Positions 37,897 through 48,960 of a stretch of DNA of 64,000 nucleotides are shown one piece after another; position 1 is the first letter of the stretch, and each line of letters opens with the position of its first letter. The notes under the pieces were generated by a model. That model was not told the origin of the DNA. It ran no database searches and saw only the letters and a program-made list of their open reading frames with translations. The stretch is from Bacteroidales bacterium (lineage in GTDB: Bacteria > Bacteroidota > Bacteroidia > Bacteroidales > VadinHA17), in contig JADKBK010000009.1 of assembly GCA_016715075.1 (NCBI GenBank), positions 1-64,000 on the forward strand, written 5' to 3'. The position numbers and the translations under genes are program-made.

Positions 37897-40673
37897 ATGA
37901 AAAAGTATTTAGCCATTTATTCGTTCCTGGTAATATTTACCAGTTTACTGCAGGCATCAGTAACACCTGTTAATCTGACCTGTGAAAATCTTAAAAATCC
38001 GCTGGTAGTGGATGTTTTGAATCCCCGGTTATCGTGGATAAACAATTCCGGGGATGATGAAAAGGGGCAATTCCAGACAGCATGGGAGATACGTGTTGCG
38101 AGCACTCCCGACCTTCTGCGTTCAGGAAAAGCAGATCTGTGGAACAGCGGGAAGGTGACCTCGGGCGAATCCACAGGGATCCCCTATGGAGGAACTCCTT
38201 TAGTATCTCGCAAGGACTGCTGGTGGCAGGTCAGGGTATGGGACAAAAAAGGAAAAAAGTCTGAATGGAGTGAGCCAGCATTCTGGAGCATGGGTCTGTT
38301 AAAGAAAGAAGAATGGACAGCACAATGGATTGGTGCACCATGGCAGGGAGAAGAAATACTATCAAAACCACAGTCACCAGGAGGAGAAGGAAAAGCAGGT
38401 AACAGATGGCCAGGTTCTGAGAACACACCTCCGCCTGCACCATACCTGCGGAAAAAAATAGTCATAAATAAAGGGATTGCCTCCGCGCGGGCATATGTTA
38501 CGGGACTGGGATTCTTTGAACTTTATATAAATGGTGATAAGGCGGGGAGCGATGTAATGTCGCCCAATCTGACACTATATGATAAACGTGAGATCTTGGG
38601 CCTATAGGTGTGATGATCAGAAACAATTTCAGGGAATACAGGGTTATGTATCTATCCTACGATATTAAAAACCTGCTGCATGAAGGAGAAAATGTTATTG
38701 GAGCAATTCTAGGAAACGGATTCTACAACCCGGGATACTACTGGACTCAGGGATATGGGACTCCTCGTTTTATAGGGCAGATATATCTGACCTACACTGA
38801 TGGAACAGAGGAGGTTATTTTAAGTGATAAGAGCTGGAAAGCATCAAAGAGTCCGATTCTGCTGGATCTTATCTATGATGGTGAACACTATGATGCGAGG
38901 ATGGAGCAGCCAGGATGGAGCGCACCCGGCTTCAACGATTCCGGATGGGATCAGGCAGCCGTAAGAAGAGCGCCTGCAGGTGTTATGAAAGCACAGATGT
39001 CACCACCTGACAGGGTAATGGAGAGCCTTGTACCCATGAAAATAGAAAAACTTGGGGAGGGACATTTCAGGGCAGATTTCGGTCAGGAGATCTCAGGTTG
39101 GCTTCACCTGCTGAATATCAGGGGGGAAAGCGGACGCAGGGTAGAAATAAAGTATATCAGTGAATCACCGGTAGGCGATAATTCATATACAATGAAAGGC
39201 GGCGGACCCGAATCGTATGCCACAAGATTTACCTGGTATGTTTTCCGGGAAGTGGAGATAACCAATTGGCCCGGAGACCTGAAAGCTGAACAAATCCGGG
39301 CAGAGGCAGTTTACTCAGATATTGAGACTACAGGAAGATTCGAATGCTCCAATGACCTCTTCAATACAATTAATAAGATCTGGTGGCGCAGCCAGACTGA
39401 CAACATGCATGGTGGCATTGCCAGTGATTGCCCTCACCGCGAACGGTCGCCTTATACTGGTGACGGTCAGGTTGCCTGTGTCACAGTAATGCATAATTTC
39501 GACGCCAGAACCTTTTATACCAAATGGATCCAGGATATCCTCGGAGCACAGAATCCGGAAACAGGTTACGTACCCAACGGAGCTCCTTGGCAACCAGGAT
39601 GCGGCGGAGGCGTTGCCTGGGGTGCAGCTATGAATATTATGCCCTGGGAGTATTATCTTCACTATGGGGAGCTAAGTATGCTGAAGAATAATTACGAAGG
39701 AATGAAGGGGTATATTAAATACATGTTAACATGGACAGATAATAACGGAATCATGTATTCTCAGGCGCCTGATAAGGCAAATCCCAACCAGTGGATTAAC
39801 CTTGGCGATTGGGTGGCCCCCTCCAATTTGCCTCCTGATGAAATGGTACACACATTTTATCTCTGGAGATGTGCAAGTATGACCGGGATGGCTGCAAAAG
39901 CCCTGGGAAAAAAGGACGAGGAAGCTGAATTCAATGCTCTGGCTGCCAAAACGAGAGAGGCCTTTCAGAATAAGTATTTTGATCCGGCTAAAGGCACATA
40001 CGGCAAATATGGCGGAAATATCTTTGCCCTGAAGATGGGGTTGCCTGAAGATCAGAAAAAAAGAGTCATAAGCGCTCTTGAGTCGGATATCCATGAAAAC
40101 GGAGATCACCTCGATACTGGGATCTTCGGTACTCAGTTCTTCTTTGAAGTTCTGGCTGAAAACGGACTTAATGAACTTGCATACAAGGTAATGAACCAGA
40201 GGACGCAACCCTCGTATGGGTGGTGGATTGATCAGGGAGCTACTACCACATGGGAAGAATGGAACGGGAACGGATCGCGTAATCACCCGATGTTCGGTGG
40301 TGGTATTTCATGGTTCTACAGGTATCTTGCAGGTATGAATCCTGATCCCGACAGACCCGGATACAGGAATATTATCTTTAAACCGCAACCGGCAGGTGAT
40401 CTTAAATATGCTTCATATTCGAATATCACCCCATATGGAAAAGCCGCTATCAGCTGGAGAAAAGATAATGGTTCTATTATTATTGACATTACTGTTCCGG
40501 CAGGCAGTACTGCAGCAGTCTGGGTTCCTGCAGAGTCGGAAAAAAATGTAAGCGAAAGCGGCAGGAAAATAAAAGATTCGAAGATCATCTCTTTTGTACA
40601 ACTGAAAGATGGATTTGCCGTTTACAATACAGCATCAGGAAAATACAGTTTCAAATCAAAATTGAAACAATAA
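37897..40673 (+). CDS. GH78 alpha-L-rhamnosidase, one-base break near 38590
   Basis: Frames 37897-38607 and 38610-40673 are one gene. The first ends LTLYDKREILGL-stop. With one added base near 38588-38592 the text reads YDKREDLGPIGV and runs into FREYRVMYLSYDI, as in the family. The restored protein has 925 residues. It has a Sec signal (about 1-20), N-terminal beta-sandwich domains (LSWINNSGDDEKGQFQTAWE), a lectin-like domain, the alpha/alpha-barrel with the GH78 acid motif SDCPHRERSPYTGDGQ, and the late motif TTTWEEWNG. It removes terminal alpha-L-rhamnose from plant or bacterial glycans in the periplasm or outside the cell. Confidence 0.92.
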
Positions 40674-40710
40674 TCAGAATAAATGATCTTACTGTAACAT
40701 CTGTAATATT

Positions 40711-42154
40711 ATGAAAAACATAAAAATCATTCACGTCCTGATGATCCTGATGATTCTGTCAGGCTGCAAATCAAAGGAGGATTGCAGTATGTTATTTAAA
40801 GACATGCAGCAAGAGATGGATGCGGGTAATTTTTCAAGGGTCCGCCATCTTGCCGATTCAGTCCGGAGTTTGTGTCCTGACGATAAGCATTTGCTGAATA
40901 AAGCTGATTCACTCATGCAGACAGCTGAGAGGATAGCCCTGGACTTTGCCTTAAGTGAAGACATTGTAAACGACCAGCTTGCAAGGAGAGTTGGAGCTTA
41001 TTCAGAAGAAGATAAACTGAAATGGGAAGAGAAAGGCTGGCTGGAGTACAGGTTGATTGATTGGCAGGAAAATGTTTTTCAGACGAACTGTCTCAAACCT
41101 TCTCCTGCTGAAAAAATTCTATGAAGATAAAGATCTCCTGTCAGATGATGGAGAAAAAGATCCTGAAATGATATTCCGCCTGAAGCATACACAGGAGGCA
41201 TATAAATTATCAGAGGGGAAAAGCGATCCTGTCTTGCCGGTAAATGTTAACATAGCCTATACCATCACTGTTCATCCGGATGCTGTACCTGAAGGAGAAA
41301 CTGTAAGATGCTGGATGCCATGGCCAAAATCAAATCTTCCAAGACAGAAAAAAGTAAAGCTGCTTAGTACATCCAACCCAGAATATATTATCTCTCCAGA
41401 CAGTGCAATTCACAGTACGCTTTACATGGAAGAGAAGGCAAAAAAGGGAGTACCGACTACATTCCGCATCACTTTCAGTTATGAATCGTCTGCACAGCAC
41501 TTTAACCTTGCAGGAATAAAAGCAGCCCCGTATAATATGGATTCGGAAATCTATAAAAAGTACACAGCACAGCAACCACCACAGATTGTCTTTACCGGTG
41601 ATGTCAATCGGATGGCTGACAGTATAGCTGGCAATGAGGCAGACCCGACTGAAATTGCCAGGAAATTATATATGTGGTTCAAAGCTAATATTCCCTGGAC
41701 AGGAGCTCTTGAATATTCAATTATACCATATATTCCCGGATATGTACTTGAGAACAGAAGAGGTGACTGCGGTATGCAAACGCTCCTTTACATGTCAATG
41801 TTAAGGTACAAAGGGGTACCTGTCAGATGGCAGAGCGGATGGATGATTCCTCCAGGCTCTGAAAATCTGCATGACTGGTGTGAGATTTATTTTGAAGGAA
41901 CAGGATGGATCCCATCGGATGTTTCATATGACCTGCAGAATTCTGAAATGAAGGAGCTCAGGGAATATTTTCTTTCCGGGATAGACAGCTACAGAATGAT
42001 AGTCAACGCAGGTTTGGCAGGTAACCTTTACCCTGCTAAACAGTACATGAGAAGTGAACCTTACGATTTCCAGAGGGGAGAGGCAGAATGGAAAGGAGGA
42101 AATCTATATTTTGACAAATGGGATTATGATATAAAAACCGAATATCTTAAATAA
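40711..42154 (+). CDS. Transglutaminase-like lipoprotein, one-base break near 41061
   Basis: Frames 40711-41124 and 41057-42154 are one gene. At EYRLIDWQEN the frame leaves, and removing one T of 41061-41062 restores EYRLIDGRKMFFRRTVSNLL and 480 residues. The lipobox is LSGC (Cys19). A helical N-terminal region is followed by a transglutaminase-core fold with the triad C (RRGDCGMQTL), H (LHDWCEIYF) and D (IPSDVSYD). Bacterial members are often peptidases or peptidoglycan/peptide-modifying enzymes. It follows the GH78 gene by 37 bases on the same strand and may share its transcript. Confidence 0.85.
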
Positions 42155-42447
42155 CTTTCTTCTGATTTTATTTTGTGATATTCTATATCTTAACCAATAT
42201 ATCTGACAATATTTAAAAAATATCTTACCTGGCATGCAACCTAATTGAATAAAAACCGGTTTACTATAAAAATGAAGGTCTGTTGGTACAGGCGCAGGCC
42301 TTTCGGCAAATGTGCATGAAAGTTTTGTTAAATTTGTTGAATTGTTCTTTGTTATTGTCCAATACGGCAGGCTTTTTGGGTCATGATTAGTGCGGGAGGG
42401 GTTGGCATATGCTAATGAAAAAAAAGGGTGTACCAATTTATTAAAGA

Positions 42448-44979
42448 ATGAAAGTTTATTTCTTTTCATTTTTCTTGATTTTAATCTCGTATAATATCAG
42501 CGGGCAGGATTGCCGGCTATTATCGAAGGCTAACAATATACTTCCGGATAAATTATGTTCACCTGTTTCAGTAGACTGGCAGGTTACCTATACCGGTGTA
42601 AATAATGCAGGAACTCCGGTAGGAATACGGTACGACTGGGATAACGGCACTTCTGAAATAGTTCCGGCTACTGAGACATCTCCTGGGGTCTTTAGTGCCA
42701 CAGCGTCCACGGTTTACACATCAAGTGGTAATGTCTGCAATTATCATCCCCGCTCCACGCTTATTGTAAACGGTGTTTTATGTACTTCCTCGTCCCAGGA
42801 ACAGATAGTAACAGTATGGGATGATGACAATCACAATGGCGGTCATATGCATATCAGTCCTCCGGTTTATCCGATATGTCTGGGTAATGGCGCGGATGTA
42901 CGTTTCAGGGACCTCACCCAATTTAACTGTGTGCCCCCACAGGAGCGTGATAATCCAAATGTCAATACAAGATGGATACAGTGGATCTATGGAACTGCCA
43001 TTACCATGACAGGCACTCCTGTCACAATCAACTCCACACCAAGAGTATTTCCCTACACAGCTCCGATAATCATGCTGCCAGGACCGGTCACGGGATCAGG
43101 GGTTTGGTCTGATGTCATAAATGTTGATAATGATAAACTGTTAGGCCAGTTTTTCCAGGTGCGTTTACGAAACTGGAATTACTGTAATCCATACGACGAC
43201 CCTAATATACCCGGGCCTCCTGTTGACGCTGCAAACGGGGACCATCCTCCGGTTGTTACCACAGCAATAATTTTAATAGTACCCTACCCTGATGCCACTA
43301 TTACCCCGGTTGACACCTTATGTCAGGAAGCGGCTCCGGTCACTCTGACAGCTCATGATGGCGGAGGAACATGGTCGGGGAACGGTGTTACAGGAAATAC
43401 TTTCAATCCCGCAGTCGCCGGCCCTGGTAATCATCATATCAGATACGACATAACAAATGCAGATGGCTGTTCAGATTATGACGAAATAATTATTACTGTA
43501 GTCAGGACACCCAATGCCACTATTACACCGATAAGCTTAGTATGTATTACGGATCCTCCAATGATTTTAAGGGCACATGATCCGGGAGGAATCTGGTCGG
43601 GCCCCGGCATTGTTGGAAATGTCTTTACTCCGGTAATTGCAGGTTCGGGTAATCATGTAATAAAATATGAAATAACAGATGGTTTTGGCTGCAGCGATTC
43701 GGATTCTACAATACTTACAGTTGCCACACCCGACGCTACAATTACTCCTGTGGATACACTCTGTGTCAATGGACCGATAGTATTTCTTACGGCACATGAT
43801 CTTGGCGGAATCTGGTCGGGCAAAGGTGTTACCGGTAATACTTTCGACCCTGCAATTGCAGGTGCCGGCGACCATATAATTAGCTACAATATAATCAACC
43901 AGGACTGTAAAGACTCCGATACAACCATTATTACTGTGGTACCGATTCCTGTTATCAATATTGCCAGTGTAGGAATACAGTTTCTTAACAGCCCACCCGT
44001 GACTTTGACAGCCACTCCGCCCGGAGGGACATTTTCAGGAGTTGCTGTCGTTGGAAATATCTTTAATCCTGGCTTGGCAGGCATTGGAACTCATATTGTA
44101 GAATATCAAACCGCCCCTGACAAGTTTGGCTGTATTGCAGTTGACACTATTCATATAAAAGTGGTGACAAAACCTATGCCTGTTGCTGACTTTGAACCCG
44201 ACACTGTCGGATGTACTCCAATGACTGTACGGTTCGTCAACAATAGCGTATACGGAGAATCATATCTCTGGGACTTTGGCGACCAAACATTTTCAGCTGA
44301 GGAGAACCCTTCACATACATATTATATCCCTGGTAACTACCATGTAAAACTGACCGTCACCAATATCACGGGTCAGTCAATCCATAACGGTGTAATAACT
44401 GTTTACCAGAATCCTGTTTCTATATTTAATGCATACCCCGTCAATGTTATAAATAATGAACAGATTGTTGTATTCTATAATTACAGCCATTATGATTCAT
44501 TAGACTTATGGATATTCGGTGATGGAGTCACCTCAACAGAAAAAAATCCATATCACAAATACATGCAGCAGGGAAGCTACATGGTCTCACTGATTACTAC
44601 ATCAGTGAATGGATGTATCGACACCTCTTTTCTGGATACCCCTGTAATTGTTGACTGGAAAACGGGGTATATAAGATTTCCAAATGTCTTCAAATGGAAT
44701 GGAACAGGGCCCACCGGAGGCCAATGGCAGGAAGGTGTCTATCCTGAAATGGACTATGTCTTCAGACCCTTCTTTGAAAATGTTATGGAATATAAACTTC
44801 AGATTTTCAACAGATGGGGAGTCCTGATCTTTGAGAGTAATGATCTGAATAAGGGATGGGATGGCTATTTTGATGATAAAAAACTTGCCGAACAGGGAGT
44901 TTATGTCTGGAAAGTGACCGGAAGATATGCTGATGGCAACTACTTTGACAAAGTAGGTGATGTTACATTCCTCCATTAA
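42448..44979 (+). CDS. Large repeat/PKD protein with gliding-motility (T9SS type B) C-terminal domain
   Basis: The 843-residue protein has a Sec signal (about 1-19, NISGQ). An N-terminal beta domain is followed by four tandem repeats of about 72 residues with the motif LTAHDxGGxWSGxGVxGNxF (residues about 280-575) and two PKD-like domains (SYLWDFGDQTFSAEENPSHT; LWIFGDGVTSTEKNPYHK). The C-terminal domain of about 85 residues (FPNVF, LQIFNRWGVLIFES, GVYVWKVTG) is the gliding-motility-associated type B signal recognised by the type IX secretion system. It is therefore a secreted or surface-attached protein, possibly an adhesin. Confidence 0.88.
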   Translation: MKVYFFSFFLILISYNISGQDCRLLSKANNILPDKLCSPVSVDWQVTYTGVNNAGTPVGIRYDWDNGTSEIVPATETSPGVFSATASTVYTSSGNVCNYHPRSTLIVNGVLCTSSSQEQIVTVWDDDNHNGGHMHISPPVYPICLGNGADVRFRDLTQFNCVPPQERDNPNVNTRWIQWIYGTAITMTGTPVTINSTPRVFPYTAPIIMLPGPVTGSGVWSDVINVDNDKLLGQFFQVRLRNWNYCNPYDDPNIPGPPVDAANGDHPPVVTTAIILIVPYPDATITPVDTLCQEAAPVTLTAHDGGGTWSGNGVTGNTFNPAVAGPGNHHIRYDITNADGCSDYDEIIITVVRTPNATITPISLVCITDPPMILRAHDPGGIWSGPGIVGNVFTPVIAGSGNHVIKYEITDGFGCSDSDSTILTVATPDATITPVDTLCVNGPIVFLTAHDLGGIWSGKGVTGNTFDPAIAGAGDHIISYNIINQDCKDSDTTIITVVPIPVINIASVGIQFLNSPPVTLTATPPGGTFSGVAVVGNIFNPGLAGIGTHIVEYQTAPDKFGCIAVDTIHIKVVTKPMPVADFEPDTVGCTPMTVRFVNNSVYGESYLWDFGDQTFSAEENPSHTYYIPGNYHVKLTVTNITGQSIHNGVITVYQNPVSIFNAYPVNVINNEQIVVFYNYSHYDSLDLWIFGDGVTSTEKNPYHKYMQQGSYMVSLITTSVNGCIDTSFLDTPVIVDWKTGYIRFPNVFKWNGTGPTGGQWQEGVYPEMDYVFRPFFENVMEYKLQIFNRWGVLIFESNDLNKGWDGYFDDKKLAEQGVYVWKVTGRYADGNYFDKVGDVTFLH
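43291..44172 (+). repeat. Four tandem coding repeats in the T9SS protein
   Basis: Units start near 43291, 43513, 43732 and 43954. Each encodes DATITPVDTLC or a variant, then an LTAHDxGGxWSG core and HxIxYxI. Units one to three are close in protein sequence; the fourth is more diverged (LTATPPGGTFSG). The unit length is about 220 bases. Confidence 0.75.
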
Positions 44980-45147
44980 ATAAGCCTTTTAGCCTCCTTG
45001 ATCCAAAAAACATCAATCAACAAAACTTTTGGCTTAAATTGACGTTATATAATGCGATGGTAAAACAATAGCCTGTAAAACCTGCTTAATTTGACTAAAA
45101 GATATCATCTTTTGATTATTAAATATTCACTGCTTTTTAAGTGGCAG

Positions 45148-45155
45148 TAACTTTG
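45148..45155 (+). promoter_or_regulatory. Bacteroidota-type -7 element
   Basis: TAACTTTG followed by CAG, a perfect TAnnTTTG match 48 bases before the ATG of the lipoprotein gene at 45203. Confidence 0.5.
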
Positions 45156-45202
45156 CAGCTGTTTTTACCTATAAGTTAATTTACTAACTAATACCTTCAA
45201 CA

Positions 45203-46273
45203 ATGAAAAAGAATATTATATCAATGATTGTTATAATGGGAGTAATAGCCTGGAGCTGCTCGAAAGTAGACTCAGGCAATAACGGACTGAGGCAATCAGT
45301 TGAAAAGGGTGTTGTGGATATAAACCGTGCAGTTTCTAAAATATCAGGATCTGCAGGTTATCAGCTTCTTTTAATGAATGAAGCTACTGCTAAGTCAGAC
45401 TATTCACTGAATGACACAATTGATATGAGTGATGTTGCAGGCATATGGGACTTTCAGCCTGACACAGTTTTCAGGTCAAATGAGTTTTCTCCATTTAAAC
45501 TGTTCCTGAGAAGCGGGGAAAGCGAGAATATGGTTATCAATCTCCCTGAGAGAATGGTTTTTCATCCGAAACATCTTCACTATTATGAACCTCTTGATAC
45601 AGTTTATCCGAACAACTTTACAATTACGGCTACAGATTACCATATCTATATGAACTGGTTTCATAATTATGAGTACAGGCTTGCTGCAGATCTTTCCCTG
45701 GATGATGAGAACGCAGGCAGTATGGATGTTTCTACCACCGCCAAATCTGAGGATTGCATCTCAAACATGTCAAGATACAACTTCACCGGCGGGTATAGTG
45801 CCGCTGCGATGTGGCAGGATGGTGATACAACCATTTCTTCATTTTCCCTGACAAGGGATAATGATACTCTATTTAAGGAAAGTAATATTTTTATAAGACA
45901 GGATGACAACCATATGAATATGGGAAATCATATGCGAGTGGAGAAACAATATGACCTTACAATAGGTGCTGTTGAGATAAAGAAATCATCAGGCATCGAT
46001 TCAATACAGGTCTTTGTAGGTGGCGTGCTCCAGCAAAATGCTGCGGAGATCATCTCCGACGATTCCGATTCCAGTGGGTCAGTATGCCAGAAAAGAGATA
46101 TTCTCCTGACTTTTGACGATGGAACCACCGCGAAGTTAAGTGAGCTTATCGATCCTGTAAGAGAGCAATTAAAGACACTCCGGGAATCACTTCACAATAT
46201 GTATTTTGCAAAACATATTGTAGACTATATTGCTTTAAGCATCTTTTTTGATGACCATGGTTATCATAACTAG
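45203..46273 (+). CDS. Lipoprotein of unknown function
   Basis: The 356-residue protein has a lipoprotein signal with the lipobox AWSC (Cys19). The body is beta-rich, acidic and rich in aspartate, serine and asparagine, with no catalytic motif I recognise. The C-terminal 40 residues are helical (LIDPVREQLKTLRESLHNMY). Conserved-looking features include VAGIWDFQPD near residue 80. It stands alone between a promoter and a strong bidirectional terminator. It could be a surface lipoprotein of a Bacteroidales-specific family. Confidence 0.75.
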   Translation: MKKNIISMIVIMGVIAWSCSKVDSGNNGLRQSVEKGVVDINRAVSKISGSAGYQLLLMNEATAKSDYSLNDTIDMSDVAGIWDFQPDTVFRSNEFSPFKLFLRSGESENMVINLPERMVFHPKHLHYYEPLDTVYPNNFTITATDYHIYMNWFHNYEYRLAADLSLDDENAGSMDVSTTAKSEDCISNMSRYNFTGGYSAAAMWQDGDTTISSFSLTRDNDTLFKESNIFIRQDDNHMNMGNHMRVEKQYDLTIGAVEIKKSSGIDSIQVFVGGVLQQNAAEIISDDSDSSGSVCQKRDILLTFDDGTTAKLSELIDPVREQLKTLRESLHNMYFAKHIVDYIALSIFFDDHGYHN

Positions 46274-46300
46274 CCTGTTATAGCCAACTTAAAAATAAAG

Positions 46301-46341
46301 GAGGTTGTAATCCGTTGTCATCTAAGACGGGTTACAACCTC
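46301..46341. terminator. Bidirectional terminator between lipoprotein gene and feoAB
   Basis: Fifteen-base arms (GAGGTTGTAATCCGT / ACGGGTTACAACCTC, one mismatch) with an 11-base loop, followed by TTCTCTTTT on the plus side and preceded by an A-rich stretch. It lies between convergent genes. Confidence 0.8.
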
Positions 46342-46362
46342 TTCTCTTTTCAATACCAGGTT

Positions 46363-48816
46363 TCACAGAAACAATCTTCCTGTCTGATAAACTATAAAGG
46401 AGAGGATCCAGGCAACGCCGGTAGTATAAAAAACTATGAACAGAGGCCATTTCCAGGCTCCTGATTCTCTTTTAATTGCTGCAACAACGCCCATGCATGG
46501 AAAATATGTAAGGATGAACAGCATAAATGAAAAAGCTACAAGAGGTGAAAATATCAATTTGCCGGAAGGATCCTTTTGATTCTGTATCTTCTTCACAAGG
46601 GAACTATTTCCGGAATTGGGGTCAGCCTGAAAAATTACTCCCAGTGTACTTACCACAACCTCCTTGGCGGCAAGGCCGGAAAGTATGCTCACACTGAGCC
46701 TCCAGTCAAAACCAAGCGGTCTCATTACGGGTTCAATAGTATGACCGATAATTCCCATAAATGAGCTGCTCTGTTTTTCTGCCTTCTGTTCCGCGATAAG
46801 GAGATTTACCGATTCCTCTTTCTCCTTTTCTGTAAGATCAGATTTTCCAATTTGCTGTATAGCAGCTGAATAATCATGTGAATATGTTACTGTTCGGGGA
46901 AAATTGCTCAATATCCAGACAATTATTGATGCAATCAAAATGATACCCCCTATTTTCTTAAGGTAAAGTTCAGTCCTGAAAACAACATGCTTCAGAATGC
47001 TTCTGCCTGTAGGAACCCTGTAGGGCGGCAGCTCCATGACAAATGGTATATCTTCAGATTTTAGAAATACACGTTTAAGAAGCAACGCCGATAATATTGC
47101 GAATACAATCCCCAGGAAATAGAGAGATAAGAGTACTGTTCCCTGATGATTTGCAAAAAATGCACTTATAAAAAGAATATATACCGGCAACCTCGCACTA
47201 CATGACATAAAAGGCGTTATCAACATGGTTACGAGACGGTCTCTTCTGCTCTCGATAATCCTCGTAGCCATTATTGCCGGTACATTGCAGCCGAACCCCA
47301 TGAAAAGGGGAATAAAGGATTTACCGTGAAGGCCGATCTTGTGCATGAGCTTGTCCATTATAAAAACTGCCCGTGCCATATATCCGGTATCCTCCATGAA
47401 TGAGATGAACAAAAACAGTATGATAATATTAGGAAGAAAGACAATTACCCCTCCTACTCCTCCCAGAATTCCATCAATTAAAAAATCTTTGACTATACCG
47501 TCAGGCACAATACTTCCGGTAAGAACTGAAAGCCTTACAATACCTGCTTCGAGCCACGATTTAGGATAACCTCCCAGCTTAAAAGTTGTGAAAAAGGTCA
47601 GCCACATAAAAAAAACAAAAATAGGAATCCCCAGATATCTGTTTGTAAGATAGTTGTCTATTAGTTTTGTCTTCCTTACCCTTTCAACTTTATTGACTTT
47701 AAGCGTTTCCTTCAGCGCACCTGAAATGAAGCCGTAACGAAGGTCTGTGATTACAGTCTCTATAGGATCCGAGTAGAGTTTCTCAAGCCTGATATACTCT
47801 TTTTTTGCAGTTTCTATTATCTCCGCAGAATTGACACAACGTGAAATATTTTCTGAATACTCCGTATCATTTTCCAGAAGTTCAATCGCCAGGTATCTTG
47901 CAGAAATAATATTGGTAAAAGACCTGTTCTCCTCTGTTTTTATCTTTGACTGAAGCTCCGAAATGGAGGTTTCTATTTCTGTCCCGTAATTGATATGAAT
48001 ATGCCGTACAGTAGGATCCTTACTCTCATACACCTCAATTATCTTTTCAAACAGTTCCTTAATACCTTTACCTCTTGAGCTGACAGTAGGGATGACAGGC
48101 ACCCCAAGTAATTTTCCAAGAGAGATATAATCCAGTACATCTCCTTTCTTTTCCAGTTCATCATACATGTTCAGTGCAATGACTATCTGAACACCCATAT
48201 CAATAAGCTGGGTTGTCAGGTAAAGATTCCTCTCAAGATTGGAAGCATCAACAAGATTTACTACAATATCAGGTTTATTGTCAAAAATATAATTTCTTAT
48301 AAAGATCTCTTCCGGAGAATAGCTCTTAATGGAATAGGTCCCGGGCAGGTCAATAATGGAAAAATTATAACCTGATTGCCGGTAGAAGGCTTCCTTAGAT
48401 TCAACTGTGACGCCGGAGTAGTTCCCTACCTTTTCCTTTGACCCTGAGGCATAGTTAAAAAGAGTTGTCTTTCCGGAATTGGGATTACCGATAAGGGCAA
48501 CCTGAATATTTTTTGATTTTTCGAGCCACGAACCATTTGAATCTTCGCTGAAGAGGACTCCGTTGGAGGTGTGGAATTCTTTCGATATGCTTCCCCTTTC
48601 AACCTCAATAAGCTGCGCCTCACTGTTTCTTAGCGTGATATGATAATTCATAATCCTGTACTCAACAGGATCCCTAAGAGGTGCTTTTTTTATTACCGAA
48701 ACTTTCTTTCCTACAACAAATCCCATTTCAGAAAGCCGCTGCCTGAACTGTCCCCTTCCCTTGATCTTCAGAATTATCCCCTCTTCTCCCTCAGCGAGAT
48801 CATATAATGTCGTCAT
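46363..48816 (-). CDS. feoB: FeoA-FeoB fusion ferrous iron transporter
   Basis: The 817-residue protein joins a FeoA SH3-like domain (residues 1-75, GRGQFRQRLSEMGFVVG) to a full FeoB. The FeoB part has the GTPase motifs G1 GNPNSGKTT (110-118), G3 DLPGTYS and G4 NMYDE, followed by the helical region and then Gate motifs with conserved cysteines in MGFGCNVPAI and TPFMSCSARLPVY. It imports Fe(II) across the inner membrane with GTP. The fused form is common in Bacteroidales. No Fur site was identified upstream. Confidence 0.96.
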   Translation of the reverse strand: MTTLYDLAEGEEGIILKIKGRGQFRQRLSEMGFVVGKKVSVIKKAPLRDPVEYRIMNYHITLRNSEAQLIEVERGSISKEFHTSNGVLFSEDSNGSWLEKSKNIQVALIGNPNSGKTTLFNYASGSKEKVGNYSGVTVESKEAFYRQSGYNFSIIDLPGTYSIKSYSPEEIFIRNYIFDNKPDIVVNLVDASNLERNLYLTTQLIDMGVQIVIALNMYDELEKKGDVLDYISLGKLLGVPVIPTVSSRGKGIKELFEKIIEVYESKDPTVRHIHINYGTEIETSISELQSKIKTEENRSFTNIISARYLAIELLENDTEYSENISRCVNSAEIIETAKKEYIRLEKLYSDPIETVITDLRYGFISGALKETLKVNKVERVRKTKLIDNYLTNRYLGIPIFVFFMWLTFFTTFKLGGYPKSWLEAGIVRLSVLTGSIVPDGIVKDFLIDGILGGVGGVIVFLPNIIILFLFISFMEDTGYMARAVFIMDKLMHKIGLHGKSFIPLFMGFGCNVPAIMATRIIESRRDRLVTMLITPFMSCSARLPVYILFISAFFANHQGTVLLSLYFLGIVFAILSALLLKRVFLKSEDIPFVMELPPYRVPTGRSILKHVVFRTELYLKKIGGIILIASIIVWILSNFPRTVTYSHDYSAAIQQIGKSDLTEKEKEESVNLLIAEQKAEKQSSSFMGIIGHTIEPVMRPLGFDWRLSVSILSGLAAKEVVVSTLGVIFQADPNSGNSSLVKKIQNQKDPSGKLIFSPLVAFSFMLFILTYFPCMGVVAAIKRESGAWKWPLFIVFYTTGVAWILSFIVYQTGRLFL

Positions 48817-48960
48817 CGATATCTTCTATTCTCTACACAAACGTGAAAACCAGCATATTGTTCAGATTCTGCTGCTGCATTACCTCTATATAAAAGCGAG
48901 CTGATCATACCTGCCTGCAAACACGATCAAAGAGACCAAAAACACTAATAATAACAGGCT

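Noticed and set aside
42155..42447. Gene in the 290-base space before the T9SS protein, including a 121-codon minus-strand frame
   Set aside because: The frame is basic and aromatic-rich without a family pattern and covers the start of the plus-strand gene; I see no conserved element in the space.
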